Origin: Holosporales bacterium
GTDB taxonomy: Bacteria > Pseudomonadota > Alphaproteobacteria > UBA3830 > JAIRMZ01
Assembly (NCBI GenBank): GCA_031258355.1
Contig: JAIRMZ010000012.1
Location: 1 to 13,319, forward strand
Direction of reading: 5' to 3'
Length of the DNA: 13,319 nt
Of this stretch, positions 6,690 through 13,164 are shown in pieces. The notes under the pieces were generated by a model. It saw only the letters and a list, made by a program, of their open reading frames with translations, searched no databases and was not told the DNA's origin. The number at the start of each line of letters is the position of its first letter. Within the stretch, counting starts at the first letter, position 1. The position numbers and the translations under genes were made by a program.

Positions 6690-9337
6690 CTTCCCTCTTT
6701 CACGCGTGCGAGATGACGATAAGCGTCATAGACAGGAGCCAGATTTTCAAGAGGAGAGGCAGGATAGCCGCGCGCAGGATCTTGGTAAGCAGCGATTAGG
6801 CGGTGTACTCCTGTATAAGCTTCTTGTGCGAGAGAAGCGGGATCTTCGAGAGAAACCTCTATCTGTGTCGAGGCATCTCCTCTTAAATGCCAAAAAGAAA
6901 GGCTATCGACAGAGGTAGGCCCCAAGGGGGGAAATGCGCCAAACTGGGCAATCGCCGCTTCGAGAGGAAGCTGTGGGGCCAACCCTAAACGCCTTTCTTC
7001 AGCAGAGGGCAACGTGCCTGTCTTGTAATCGATGATACGGATAGCTCCTGTCGGAAGGAGATCGATACGATCTGCCACCCCCGTTAGAGTAAAGGAAAGG
7101 TCTGGGAACGTCAGACTTCCCCGAATTTCTGTGTAGGAGCGGATTCCTTCGGTGCGATTCGTGAGGAATCGTTTCAGACAGTAGGTTAAAACAGTTTCCA
7201 AACGAGGACGCCAGTATAAAAGCGCTTCTGGGACGGGAAATCGTGTCTGCAAGAGCTGTGTGACAAAATCAGCGATCTCCTCCTTTTTCGGTAGGTGATG
7301 CACCATATCGTCCAGGACCGTATGGAGATACTGACCACGAAGCAAGGGAACCTTCTCCTCAGAAATCGAATCCATCGGTTTCAACCCCAGAATGTAACGC
7401 GCGTATATCGCATAAGGGTTCCGAAGAAGGACTGCGATCTGCGTCACAGGCAATTCCTTCGGACGCATGGAAATGGGGGGACAAGGACAGGGATGAGTAG
7501 GGCAGGAAACTTTCTCCCGTCCACATAAGCCTTCCGTGAAAATGCTGTATGATTTTGCTTTAGCGCGCCAAGGGGTGAGAGACCCAAAAGCGCCTTCCCA
7601 TTGTCTCAACCAAGGGACAGGAGAGGTTGGCGTTCCTTCTTTCCAACAGGTCCTTGTCAGAAAGACTTCAAGAGACCCAAAGGCCGCAACAAAATCCTGG
7701 GCAAGCAACCCTTGCCGCTGTTCTCGAAAAGGCAAGCCGAGATGCTGGCGCTCTTGAGGAGAAAGCCAAGGGTTTGGCGCCTGCGTCCAAACATCCTCGT
7801 TAAGTCCCCCAAGGATAAGGCGATCAACAGACAATAAACGCGCCTCCAATGGCCCCCAAATAAACAAGCGCACAGAAGTAGAAGACGCCTCGGGGCGGTA
7901 ACACCTCGATATCTGCAACAACTGAGAGAAAAAGCGTCGATATCCCGTACGGGAAAGGGAAAGATGAGTAAGTGTCCTCAAAAATGAGAAAAAAGGGACT
8001 TCTCCTTGAAATTCCGGTGTTAAAACTGTTCGAAAGAGGCGTTCATGGCATTGAACATATCGAGCAGTATCCGCTCCTTCTGGGGGAAGACAGGCAAAGA
8101 GCTCTTTTAGGTAAGCTGGCTTTTCTAAAAGAGTTGGAGAGGTCCCCGCCCTCAGCTCCCTCTCTAAGACCCAAACAGCCTCACGTGGTACAGCACTTAA
8201 AGGATGTTTGAGAAGCGCCAAGAGCGATAAGGGAGAAAACGCTTCTTCAAGCGCTTCTGCACAGAGTAAGGCTAAAGATCCTTCCAGAGTCTGTGCCCAA
8301 GGGGGGCCTTGCGAGATATCGGCAGTGAGATGCCAACGCCGTAAATGCTGCACCACGCTGTGCGCAAGTTCTGTGTCCATAGTGACGAGAGCCGCTGTTT
8401 TTCCTGGTGTTTCCAACACCTCACGCAATAGGACAGCAATAAGACGTGCTTCTTCTTGAGGGTGCTGGGTTTCTATCAATGTCCCCTCTGGCAGAAGGGG
8501 CGTACTGGGACCAGCCTCCAAAGGGAGGAGTGCCAGCGCTATAGGATAAACGTTCCGCTTTTCGCGGGGAGGAGCCTCTCCCAAGAAAACCACTTCCTCC
8601 AAAGGACAAGAGATCGTTTGAAGGATTTGGTACAAAGCGTACTGGGGATGTACTGGCTCGAGAACAGCCTGTTGCCGAGCACTTAAAGGAATAAGTCCCG
8701 GAAGCACGATACTATTCTGTGGCCTTCGCGCAATCAACTGAAACAACGTGCGCATTTGGGGAAAGAGAGCGGTCACTCCTGCCAAAACCACAGGGTTCTT
8801 CGATGAGGAAGAAAGGATCTGTTGGATGAGCCGTTGGACATTCTCTAATGTCTGGATACTCCCGAATAAGGCACGACAAGAGGCCTCCTCGAGGAAAGCT
8901 TCCCGTAGAGAACAAAAAAGCCCCTCTCGGTCAGAAATGATAGGAGGGGCTTTCATCTTTGGATCTTCGTAGAGAACCGACTCCTCCAGAAGCGCCAAAA
9001 GGGCGGGTAGGTTGGAAAGGAGGGATTGAGGCGAAAAAGGAATAGCGCGTTTCTGAAAAAAATCCTGAAGAAAAGCGAAAAACTTCAAAGTTCGTGAGAG
9101 ATTTTCGACCGTTTCCTCCTGAGAAGAGGTGATCGCCTGCCCTTGTGGAAAGAGAAAAGGGAAATGCGCCTGCCTTTTAAGGGCCTCCTGAAATTTTCGC
9201 CAAGAGCGTCTCGTGGGAAGAAGGAGCTGGACACGGCGCAAAGCCAGGAGGTTATGAGAAGTGTGGTGGTTTTTTAAAATATGTGTGGCGAGTGTATCGA
9301 GGAAAGAGACAGAGGACGGGATCGCGAAAACCGTCAC
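6686..9337 (-). CDS. addB: AddB, helicase-like/nuclease subunit of AddAB (alphaproteobacterial type)
   Basis: The 883-residue protein is the second subunit of the AddAB end-resection complex. The N-terminus has VQLLLPTRRSW instead of a Walker A motif, as expected for an AddB helicase-like domain that does not hydrolyse ATP. The C-terminal RecB-type nuclease shows LRNPYAIYARYILGL, RGQYLHTVLDD (His672), GVADRIDLL (Asp756) and IIDYKTG (Asp770, Lys772), followed by the PQLPLEAAIAQFGAF block. The tail YDAYRHLARVKEGR matches the alphaproteobacterial form. No terminal cysteine cluster is visible, so it probably lacks the iron-sulfur cluster of Bacillus AddB. The start is GTG at 9335-9337, 6 nt after the tsaE stop, without a strong SD, so translation is probably coupled to tsaE. 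It is shorter than many free-living homologues. Confidence 0.92.
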   Translation of the reverse strand: MTVFAIPSSVSFLDTLATHILKNHHTSHNLLALRRVQLLLPTRRSWRKFQEALKRQAHFPFLFPQGQAITSSQEETVENLSRTLKFFAFLQDFFQKRAIPFSPQSLLSNLPALLALLEESVLYEDPKMKAPPIISDREGLFCSLREAFLEEASCRALFGSIQTLENVQRLIQQILSSSSKNPVVLAGVTALFPQMRTLFQLIARRPQNSIVLPGLIPLSARQQAVLEPVHPQYALYQILQTISCPLEEVVFLGEAPPREKRNVYPIALALLPLEAGPSTPLLPEGTLIETQHPQEEARLIAVLLREVLETPGKTAALVTMDTELAHSVVQHLRRWHLTADISQGPPWAQTLEGSLALLCAEALEEAFSPLSLLALLKHPLSAVPREAVWVLERELRAGTSPTLLEKPAYLKELFACLPPEGADTARYVQCHERLFRTVLTPEFQGEVPFFSFLRTLTHLSLSRTGYRRFFSQLLQISRCYRPEASSTSVRLFIWGPLEARLLSVDRLILGGLNEDVWTQAPNPWLSPQERQHLGLPFREQRQGLLAQDFVAAFGSLEVFLTRTCWKEGTPTSPVPWLRQWEGAFGSLTPWRAKAKSYSIFTEGLCGREKVSCPTHPCPCPPISMRPKELPVTQIAVLLRNPYAIYARYILGLKPMDSISEEKVPLLRGQYLHTVLDDMVHHLPKKEEIADFVTQLLQTRFPVPEALLYWRPRLETVLTYCLKRFLTNRTEGIRSYTEIRGSLTFPDLSFTLTGVADRIDLLPTGAIRIIDYKTGTLPSAEERRLGLAPQLPLEAAIAQFGAFPPLGPTSVDSLSFWHLRGDASTQIEVSLEDPASLAQEAYTGVHRLIAAYQDPARGYPASPLENLAPVYDAYRHLARVKEGR

Positions 9338-9343
9338 GAAGAT

Positions 9344-9829
9344 TTAGCTTTCTGGAAGCGCTAGCGATTCAATGCGTGCTTTCCAGGCAGGACTCCCTGA
9401 TATATGGAGGAAACGGCCAGCTGGCCGCATGCCAAATTGGATCACAAGATGGTCTTGCGGGAAAAAGTCGGGAGGGGCGCGCTCCGCCCACTCTACAAGG
9501 AGAATATCGCGCTCTAAGACATCTTCGAGATTGAAAGAAAAAACCTCATCTGCATGACGAAGCCGATAGAAATCGCAATGTAAGAGACGCCCTTGTGCGA
9601 CTTTGTACTCCAAAACGCAAGGGAACGTCGGGCTCTTAGGCGTGCAGGAAGACACAGCGCAAGCGCGGATCAGTGCCTGAGCAAATGTCGTTTTTCCCAC
9701 CCCGAGATTTCCTTGAAGGAGGATAACATCCTGAGCGAAAAGGAGCGGGGCTAGGCGTGTGGCGATCTCCTCTGTTGCCCGAACGGTCGGACAGAAGAAA
9801 ATACCAAATCTTTCTTTTTGCACAGTCAC
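9344..9829 (-). CDS. tsaE: TsaE, ATPase of the t6A tRNA-modification machinery
   Basis: This 161-residue protein is a small P-loop ATPase that drives the TsaB-TsaD complex in forming N6-threonylcarbamoyladenosine on tRNA. It shows Walker A GNLGVGKT (40-47), SPTF (66-69), HCDFYRL (84-90) and the family signature LLVEWAER (110-117). The length is typical. The GTG start at 9827-9829 is favoured because an in-frame TGA lies two codons upstream (9833-9835) and the next in-frame starts would remove conserved N-terminal sequence. A purine-rich GGGGG lies about 12 nt upstream on the minus strand. It is the first gene of a tight block with addB (6 bp gap). A separate promoter in the 63-bp gap after folE is not convincing. 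Confidence 0.93.
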   Translation of the reverse strand: MTVQKERFGIFFCPTVRATEEIATRLAPLLFAQDVILLQGNLGVGKTTFAQALIRACAVSSCTPKSPTFPCVLEYKVAQGRLLHCDFYRLRHADEVFSFNLEDVLERDILLVEWAERAPPDFFPQDHLVIQFGMRPAGRFLHISGSPAWKARIESLALPES

Positions 9830-9892
9830 ACTTCACGATGCCCCCAATAGCATACAGAAAATTTACATTTTAAAGAAACGGGAGAGGAGATT

Positions 9893-10441
9893 TTAGAGTC
9901 GGCTCGTTCTCAAAAATTCTTGCCTGAGCACTCGGTCTGTACAAAAAACACCTGAGAAGTGCTGGGTTACCAGCTGCGTACCCTTCTTCTTCGTTCCCCT
10001 TTGTGTGATGCAGTAATGCTCCGCTGCCATGCCAACAGCAACACCTTTGGGCTTTAAGATAAGCGTCAAGGCTTCGACAAGGGCAACCGTAAGACGTTCT
10101 TGCAACTGAAGTCTATGAGCGAAGCAGTCTACGAGACGGGCAAGCTTGCTGGCGCCAATGATAGAGGTATCGGGCATATAACCGATATGCACGTACCCGA
10201 TAATGGGGAGCATATGATGCTCGCAATGTGAAGAGAACGGAATGTCACGCAAAACAACCATTTCTTGCGTTGGAGTTTTGTATAGCGCGCTTCCGACAAT
10301 CTGTTCTGGAGATTGTGCGTAGCCTTCAAAAAGCTCCATATAAGACTTTGCAACACGATGAGGCGTCTCCTGTAAACGAGACGTTTCCGGTTCAATTTGA
10401 GTCAAAATTTCCCATATGTTCTTTTCAATATTCTCCGCCAC
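9893..10441 (-). CDS. folE: FolE, GTP cyclohydrolase I (type IA)
   Basis: The 182-residue protein converts GTP to 7,8-dihydroneopterin triphosphate, the first step toward tetrahydrofolate and, in many bacteria, toward queuosine. The zinc-site signature SHCEHH (71-76) provides Cys73 and His76, and EHYC (141-144) provides Cys144, followed by the conserved TQRG. TPHRVAKSY (26-34) and the GASKLARLV block (97-104) also match the family, and the length is normal. The start is a GTG (10439-10441) with AGGAG about 7 nt upstream. An in-frame TAG lies four codons upstream, and the overlapping ATG at 10443 is in another frame. folE reads away from the candidate origin and precedes tsaE by 63 bp, so it may head the folE-tsaE-addB-addA transcript. 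Confidence 0.95.
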   Translation of the reverse strand: MAENIEKNIWEILTQIEPETSRLQETPHRVAKSYMELFEGYAQSPEQIVGSALYKTPTQEMVVLRDIPFSSHCEHHMLPIIGYVHIGYMPDTSIIGASKLARLVDCFAHRLQLQERLTVALVEALTLILKPKGVAVGMAAEHYCITQRGTKKKGTQLVTQHFSGVFCTDRVLRQEFLRTSRL

Positions 10442-10447
10442 ATTTTT

Positions 10448-10462
10448 CTCCTACCGTAGGAG
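10448..10462 (-). promoter_or_regulatory. Palindrome embedding the folE ribosome binding site
   Basis: CTCCTAC (10448-10454), one central base, then GTAGGAG (10456-10462) form a perfect 15-bp odd palindrome. On the folE mRNA the downstream arm is the Shine-Dalgarno, so the upstream CUCC could pair with it and lower translation. A true RNA hairpin needs a loop of at least 3 nt, leaving six base pairs. A protein operator is also possible. Confidence 0.4.
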
Positions 10463-10628
10463 GAGATAGGGTGGCGTTTTACAAAAAGAAGCACAAGACT
10501 AGATGCGTTGATGCCCCTTTTGAGGGCCAAAATGCCGTGAAGGGAAATGGAGATCGCTAACAAAAGTTGATGTCTTGGCCAAGGAACGGGAAAAGCTATT
10601 TCCCTATGCCAATGTCCCTTAACAAAGC

Positions 10629-10649
10629 TGTGGATAAGTTTGTGGATAA
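10629..10649 (-). promoter_or_regulatory. Two tandem perfect DnaA boxes
   Basis: TGTGGATAA occurs at 10629-10637 and again at 10641-10649. On the minus strand both read TTATCCACA, the strongest DnaA-binding 9-mer. The starts are 12 bp apart, just over one helical turn, so two DnaA protomers could bind side by side on the same DNA face. Confidence 0.7.
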
Positions 10650-10801
10650 ATCTTGTATAGTGGCTTGGGATATCCTTTCCTGGGCACTGGTTACATTGTT
10701 CTTATTACCGAAAGCATAAAGAAGTAACTCGTTGTATTCATGGGATTGTTTTTGTGTTACTGTCAGTGTCATATGTTTTAATTAAAGGCTTGCTTAAATG
10801 T

Positions 10802-10828
10802 CTGCTCTTTTTCTCAAGAAAAAAGCAG
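10802..10828. other. Hairpin next to the third DnaA box
   Basis: CTGCT (10802-10806), a bulged C, and TTTTT (10808-10812) pair with AAAAA (10819-10823) and AGCAG (10824-10828) around a CTCAAG loop, giving a 10-bp stem. It sits 2 bp before the third DnaA box. No T run follows on either strand, so it is not an obvious intrinsic terminator. Confidence 0.4.
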
Positions 10829-10830
10829 CT

Positions 10831-10839
10831 TGTGTATAA
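10831..10839 (-). promoter_or_regulatory. Third DnaA box (TTATACACA)
   Basis: TGTGTATAA on the plus strand is TTATACACA on the minus strand, which fits the relaxed consensus TTATNCACA. It has the same orientation as the pair at 10629-10649 and lies between them and the A/T-rich block. Confidence 0.5.
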
Positions 10840-10929
10840 GTATCTTGAAAGACTTGTCTTGTTGCCTCTTTTTTGCATAGAGGAACATTACGTTATTTAT
10901 GAAGGAAGCAAGTTTCTCCATAAAACATA

Positions 10930-10958
10930 TTGATTAATTATCTAATGTATAATATATT
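10930..10958 (+). promoter_or_regulatory. Likely promoter of the Myb-like gene
   Basis: TTGATT (10930-10935) is followed after 17 bp by TATATT (10953-10958). A perfect TATAAT also lies at 10948-10953 but without a good -35 at 16-18 bp. The area is so A/T-rich that chance matches are expected, so the exact promoter is uncertain. Confidence 0.4.
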
Positions 10959-10970
10959 AAACTTAATATA
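10953..10970. promoter_or_regulatory. 18-bp A/T inverted repeat before the Myb-like gene
   Basis: TATATTAA (10953-10960) and TTAATATA (10963-10970) are perfect inverted repeats around AC. The dyad overlaps the likely -10 region and lies 15 bp before the ATG. It could be an operator or part of an unwinding element; in such A/T-rich DNA a chance dyad is also possible. Confidence 0.35.
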
Positions 10971-10985
10971 AAAGAGTGAAGATCG

Positions 10986-11522
10986 ATGAAATCCTGGAAA
11001 CTTGTTTTTATATCAGAATTACTGCTGGCGGTTTGTTGCGACTGCAGCCAGGGGATGCTAAGGGGCGACGATGATCTGCCTCAACAACAAGAGGACGGTA
11101 AACATCATGCGCGACAGATGTTTTCTTCTCAAGAAGATGAGCGCTTAAGCGCGCTCGTAGAAAATATGGGAACGAACAATTGGGGTGCCATTGTGCAGCA
11201 GATGCCAGGAAGAAACGCTCGTCAATGCCGGGAAAGATATCGTAACTATCTCAGGCCTGATATTAATCGAGCGCCATGGACACCAGAGGAAGATCAGCTA
11301 CTTCTTGAAGAGTATGGCAAAATAGGCTCAAAATTCGAGTTTATATCGTGGTTTTTTCCAGGAAGAACAGGTATCAACGTTAGGAATAGATATAACCGCC
11401 TGAGACGGCGTATTAAAAAGGGAAAAGGCCCTTTTACGAACAATACTAGTGCACTCGTTATAAGAGATGAGCGTTCTTTTCAGGAAAGTTCTGATGATTC
11501 TCTCTGGCTTGATGAATCTTAG
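10986..11522 (+). CDS. Secreted-looking two-repeat Myb (R2R3-like) DNA-binding protein, candidate nucleomodulin
   Basis: The 178-residue product has two adjacent Myb/SANT repeats. Repeat 1 (about 45-91) contains NNWGAIVQQMPGR and ARQCRERYRNYL. Repeat 2 (about 96-142) contains APWTPEEDQLLLEEYG and FPGRTGINVRNRYNRLRRR. GR.ARQCRERY followed by NRAPWTPEED is the hallmark of eukaryotic c-Myb-type R2R3 domains. Core aromatic positions are partly substituted: Phe46, Trp66, Tyr85 in repeat 1 and Trp98, Phe117, Tyr136 in repeat 2. The N-terminus (Lys2, Lys5, hydrophobic 6-18, cysteine-rich 17-20) looks like a signal peptide, though Glu11 interrupts its core. Residues 139-147 (LRRRIKKGK) resemble a nuclear localisation signal, and the C-terminus is acidic. 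A likely role is export into a eukaryotic host to bind its DNA; a bacterial regulator or nucleoid protein is possible. The SD is weak, and an internal start at Met24 would remove the signal. Confidence 0.85.
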   Translation: MKSWKLVFISELLLAVCCDCSQGMLRGDDDLPQQQEDGKHHARQMFSSQEDERLSALVENMGTNNWGAIVQQMPGRNARQCRERYRNYLRPDINRAPWTPEEDQLLLEEYGKIGSKFEFISWFFPGRTGINVRNRYNRLRRRIKKGKGPFTNNTSALVIRDERSFQESSDDSLWLDES

Positions 11523-12005
11523 GGGCGTATCTGGCATCTGTATTACCCGAAAATAAAAGATACAGGGATCAACGAACTTAAGAAAGGATGGCCGGCGCCC
11601 TTGCCAAGTAGAGGGTATGCATCTAGCATCGGAATTGGAGATGAGGAAGGCGAATCCTTGTCTTATAAGATCAAAAGTAGATAGATAAATTTTCTTTAAG
11701 GAAAAAAAAGGATTTGTTTAGCCGAAAGAGAGTGATTATCGTTAAAAATTATGGGAAAGAAATTATATCCTCTATACGGAAGCAATTAAGAGATAGTACA
11801 TCTACCATTAAATCAGAGGTGTAAAGAATAAATCCTTTTGTTTCTTGGAAGGCTCTTGTTAGGCTTTTTGTTATAGAAACGTAGGTGGTTTAAGGATGGA
11901 TCCTATAAAAGCCCAAAAGGAACATTTACTTTTCTGAACAGAAGAATCAGAGGTGATAAGGGGGGATCCTTTTTGTATCCTCAAAGAGGAGGTGTAAGGA
12001 ACAAA

Positions 12006-12227
12006 TCCTCTAACACGAGGAAGAGAAAAGGAGGCTATTATGTCTTTATCTTGGAAGGCCTCTGATTAACGCCCTAAGCCAGATATCATTTAGATAAGAG
12101 ACGGGAGGAGGGATCTTATCTATTCCGGTTGATCAGAGTTGAGCCTTCTTTTACGCGAAAAAGAACTTGTTTAGTTGAAAAAGAGTGGCTACTGTTATCT
12201 ATGGAGAGTCGGCTCCGCGCGCGGGGG
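12006..12227 (+). repeat. Large repeat unit A
   Basis: This unit runs from TCCTCTAACACGAGG to the GCGCGGGG tail. Bases 12074-12188 match 12407-12521 of unit B without a difference over 115 bp. It contains three potential hairpins: CCTC/GAGG near the start; TAGATAAGA (12091-12099) with TCTTATCTA (12114-12122) around a purine-rich 14-nt loop; and TTCTTTT (12146-12152) with AAAAGAA (12159-12165) around ACGCGA. Confidence 0.85.
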
Positions 12228-12338
12228 AAGATTGATAGAAATATCCTCACTCTGCGAGAATCCATATCAATAAATACTAATTTCTCAGACGAAATAACAC
12301 ATTTTTGTATCATCAAAGTCAAAAGCGTAAAGAATAAA

Positions 12339-12552
12339 TCCTCTGACGCGAGGGGGAAAAAGAGAAGCTATGCACTTTGTTTCTTGGAAGGCCTCTAGTT
12401 GGCGTTCTAAGCCAGATATCATTTAGATAAGAGACGGGAGGAGGGATCTTATCTATTCCGGTTGATCAGAGTTGAGCCTTCTTTTACGCGAAAAAGAACT
12501 TGTTTAGTTGAAAAAGAGTGGTTACTGTTATTTGTGGGAGATTGGCTTCGCG
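12339..12552 (+). repeat. Large repeat unit B
   Basis: This second full unit starts exactly 333 bp after unit A and is the closest copy to it. The same three hairpins are present: CCTC/GAGG at 12340-12353, the 9-bp stem at 12424-12455, and the ACGCGA-loop stem at 12479-12498. After 12522 it diverges (GTTACTGTTATTTGTGGGAG) and lacks the GCGCGGGG tail of units A and C. Confidence 0.85.
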
Positions 12553-12713
12553 TATGTCCATGGGGATTGAGAAAGAAGTAGCCTTTCCCACGATTCTTAC
12601 CATCTGAGGTGACACTAAATCACGAATGGAAAAATGGACCCTCTTGTGTCATTAAAATCAAAGGCGGATAGATGAATCCTTGTATTATTTTAAATCAGAA
12701 TCGGGAAGAGAAA

Positions 12714-12750
12714 TCCTCTGACGTGAGGAGGAAGAAGTCATTGCGCTTTT
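12714..12750 (+). repeat. Truncated repeat-unit fragment
   Basis: The sequence starts TCCTCTGACGTGAGGAGG and continues through TTGCGCTTTT as in the large units, then leaves the pattern before the TTCTTGGAAGG block. It keeps the CCTC/GAGG mini-hairpin. It looks like the 5' end of a unit left by deletion or recombination. Confidence 0.65.
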
Positions 12751-12790
12751 ATCTCAGGTTGAATTCTTTAAGGTCAGAGGTGGATAGATA

Positions 12791-13009
12791 TCCTTTGACA
12801 CGAGGGGGAGAAGAGAGGCCATGGTACTTTGTTTCTTGGAAGGCCTCTGATTAACGCCCTAAGCCAGAATCGTTGGAATAGATATAGGAAGAGGGGTCTT
12901 TCCCTCCCTGGTTGATCGGAATTGAGCCTTTTTTTACGCGAAAAAGGACTTGTTTAGCTGAAAAAGAGTGGCTACTGTTATCTATGGAGAATTGGCTCTG
13001 TGCGCGGGG
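12791..13009 (+). repeat. Large repeat unit C (diverged)
   Basis: This full-length unit has a diverged centre. The 9-bp stem of A, B and D is missing; in its place GGAAGA (12887-12892) pairs with TCTT and CC (12897-12903, one bulged T) around GGGG. In the ACGCGA-loop stem the left arm has C to T and the right arm A to G, which keeps pairing through G-U. An added inverted repeat AGAGGCC/GGCCTCT flanks the TTTGTTTCTTGGAA block. The first mini-hairpin is CCTT/GAGG, again paired by G-U. Confidence 0.8.
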
Positions 13010-13164
13010 AGTGGTAAAAATGTCTTCTTAAAAAGGTAGATGAATTTCTGTATTATTAAATAAAAAGCAAGAAATTGAACCTTTATATCATGAAAATTAG
13101 AAGAAGGAAATTATATCCTTACAATGTGTTCTTATATCATTAAAGCTAAAGGAAAGAAATTATA

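Larger units (their letters stand above)
10463..10985. other. Divergent intergenic region, candidate replication origin (oriC)
   Basis: This gene-free stretch separates leftward folE from the rightward Myb-like gene. It holds two perfect DnaA boxes (10629-10649), a third consensus box (10831-10839) and a bulged 10-bp hairpin (10802-10828). A GGGAAA/TTTCCC stem lies at 10588-10604 and a CTTGGCCAAG palindrome at 10574-10583. The 50 bp at 10921-10970 contain only five G or C and could serve as a DNA unwinding element. Same-strand DnaA boxes, an A/T-rich block and flanking genes transcribed outward are the usual look of a bacterial origin. The usual alphaproteobacterial origin neighbours (hemE, parAB, gidA) are not in view, so this stays a candidate. 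Confidence 0.45.

Noticed and set aside
6400..6918. Plus-strand open frame of 172 codons over the addB/addA junction
   Set aside because: It is antisense to the addA Walker A region and the addB C-terminus, with arginine/serine-rich composition typical of antisense frames.
9830..9892. Separate promoter for tsaE in the gap after folE
   Set aside because: Only weak hexamers (TTTCTT with TATGCT) are present on the minus strand; co-transcription with folE is at least as likely.
10228..10560. Plus-strand open frame of 110 codons opposite folE
   Set aside because: It overlaps the folE zinc-site region antisense and has no recognisable protein features.
10782..10797. CtrA site (TTAA-N7-TTAA) in the candidate origin
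   Set aside because: The two TTAA halves are 8 bp apart rather than 7 and the area is A/T-rich, so a chance match is likely.
10986..11045. Lipoprotein signal (lipobox) in the Myb-like protein
   Set aside because: The cysteines at 17, 18 and 20 are preceded by LLAV and VC rather than a canonical L-[AST]-[GA]-C; a classical lipobox is not met.
11534..11570. Terminator after the Myb-like gene
   Set aside because: CTGTAT and ATACAG can pair, but the loop is long and no T tract follows.
12129..12398. Open frame of 89 codons within the repeat array
   Set aside because: It begins in repeat unit A and ends in unit B, has no SD, resembles no protein, and its frame is not kept in units C and D.
12672..12854. 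Open frame of 60 codons in the array
   Set aside because: It spans short repeats and the start of unit C with low-complexity charged sequence; no start signals and no conservation between units.
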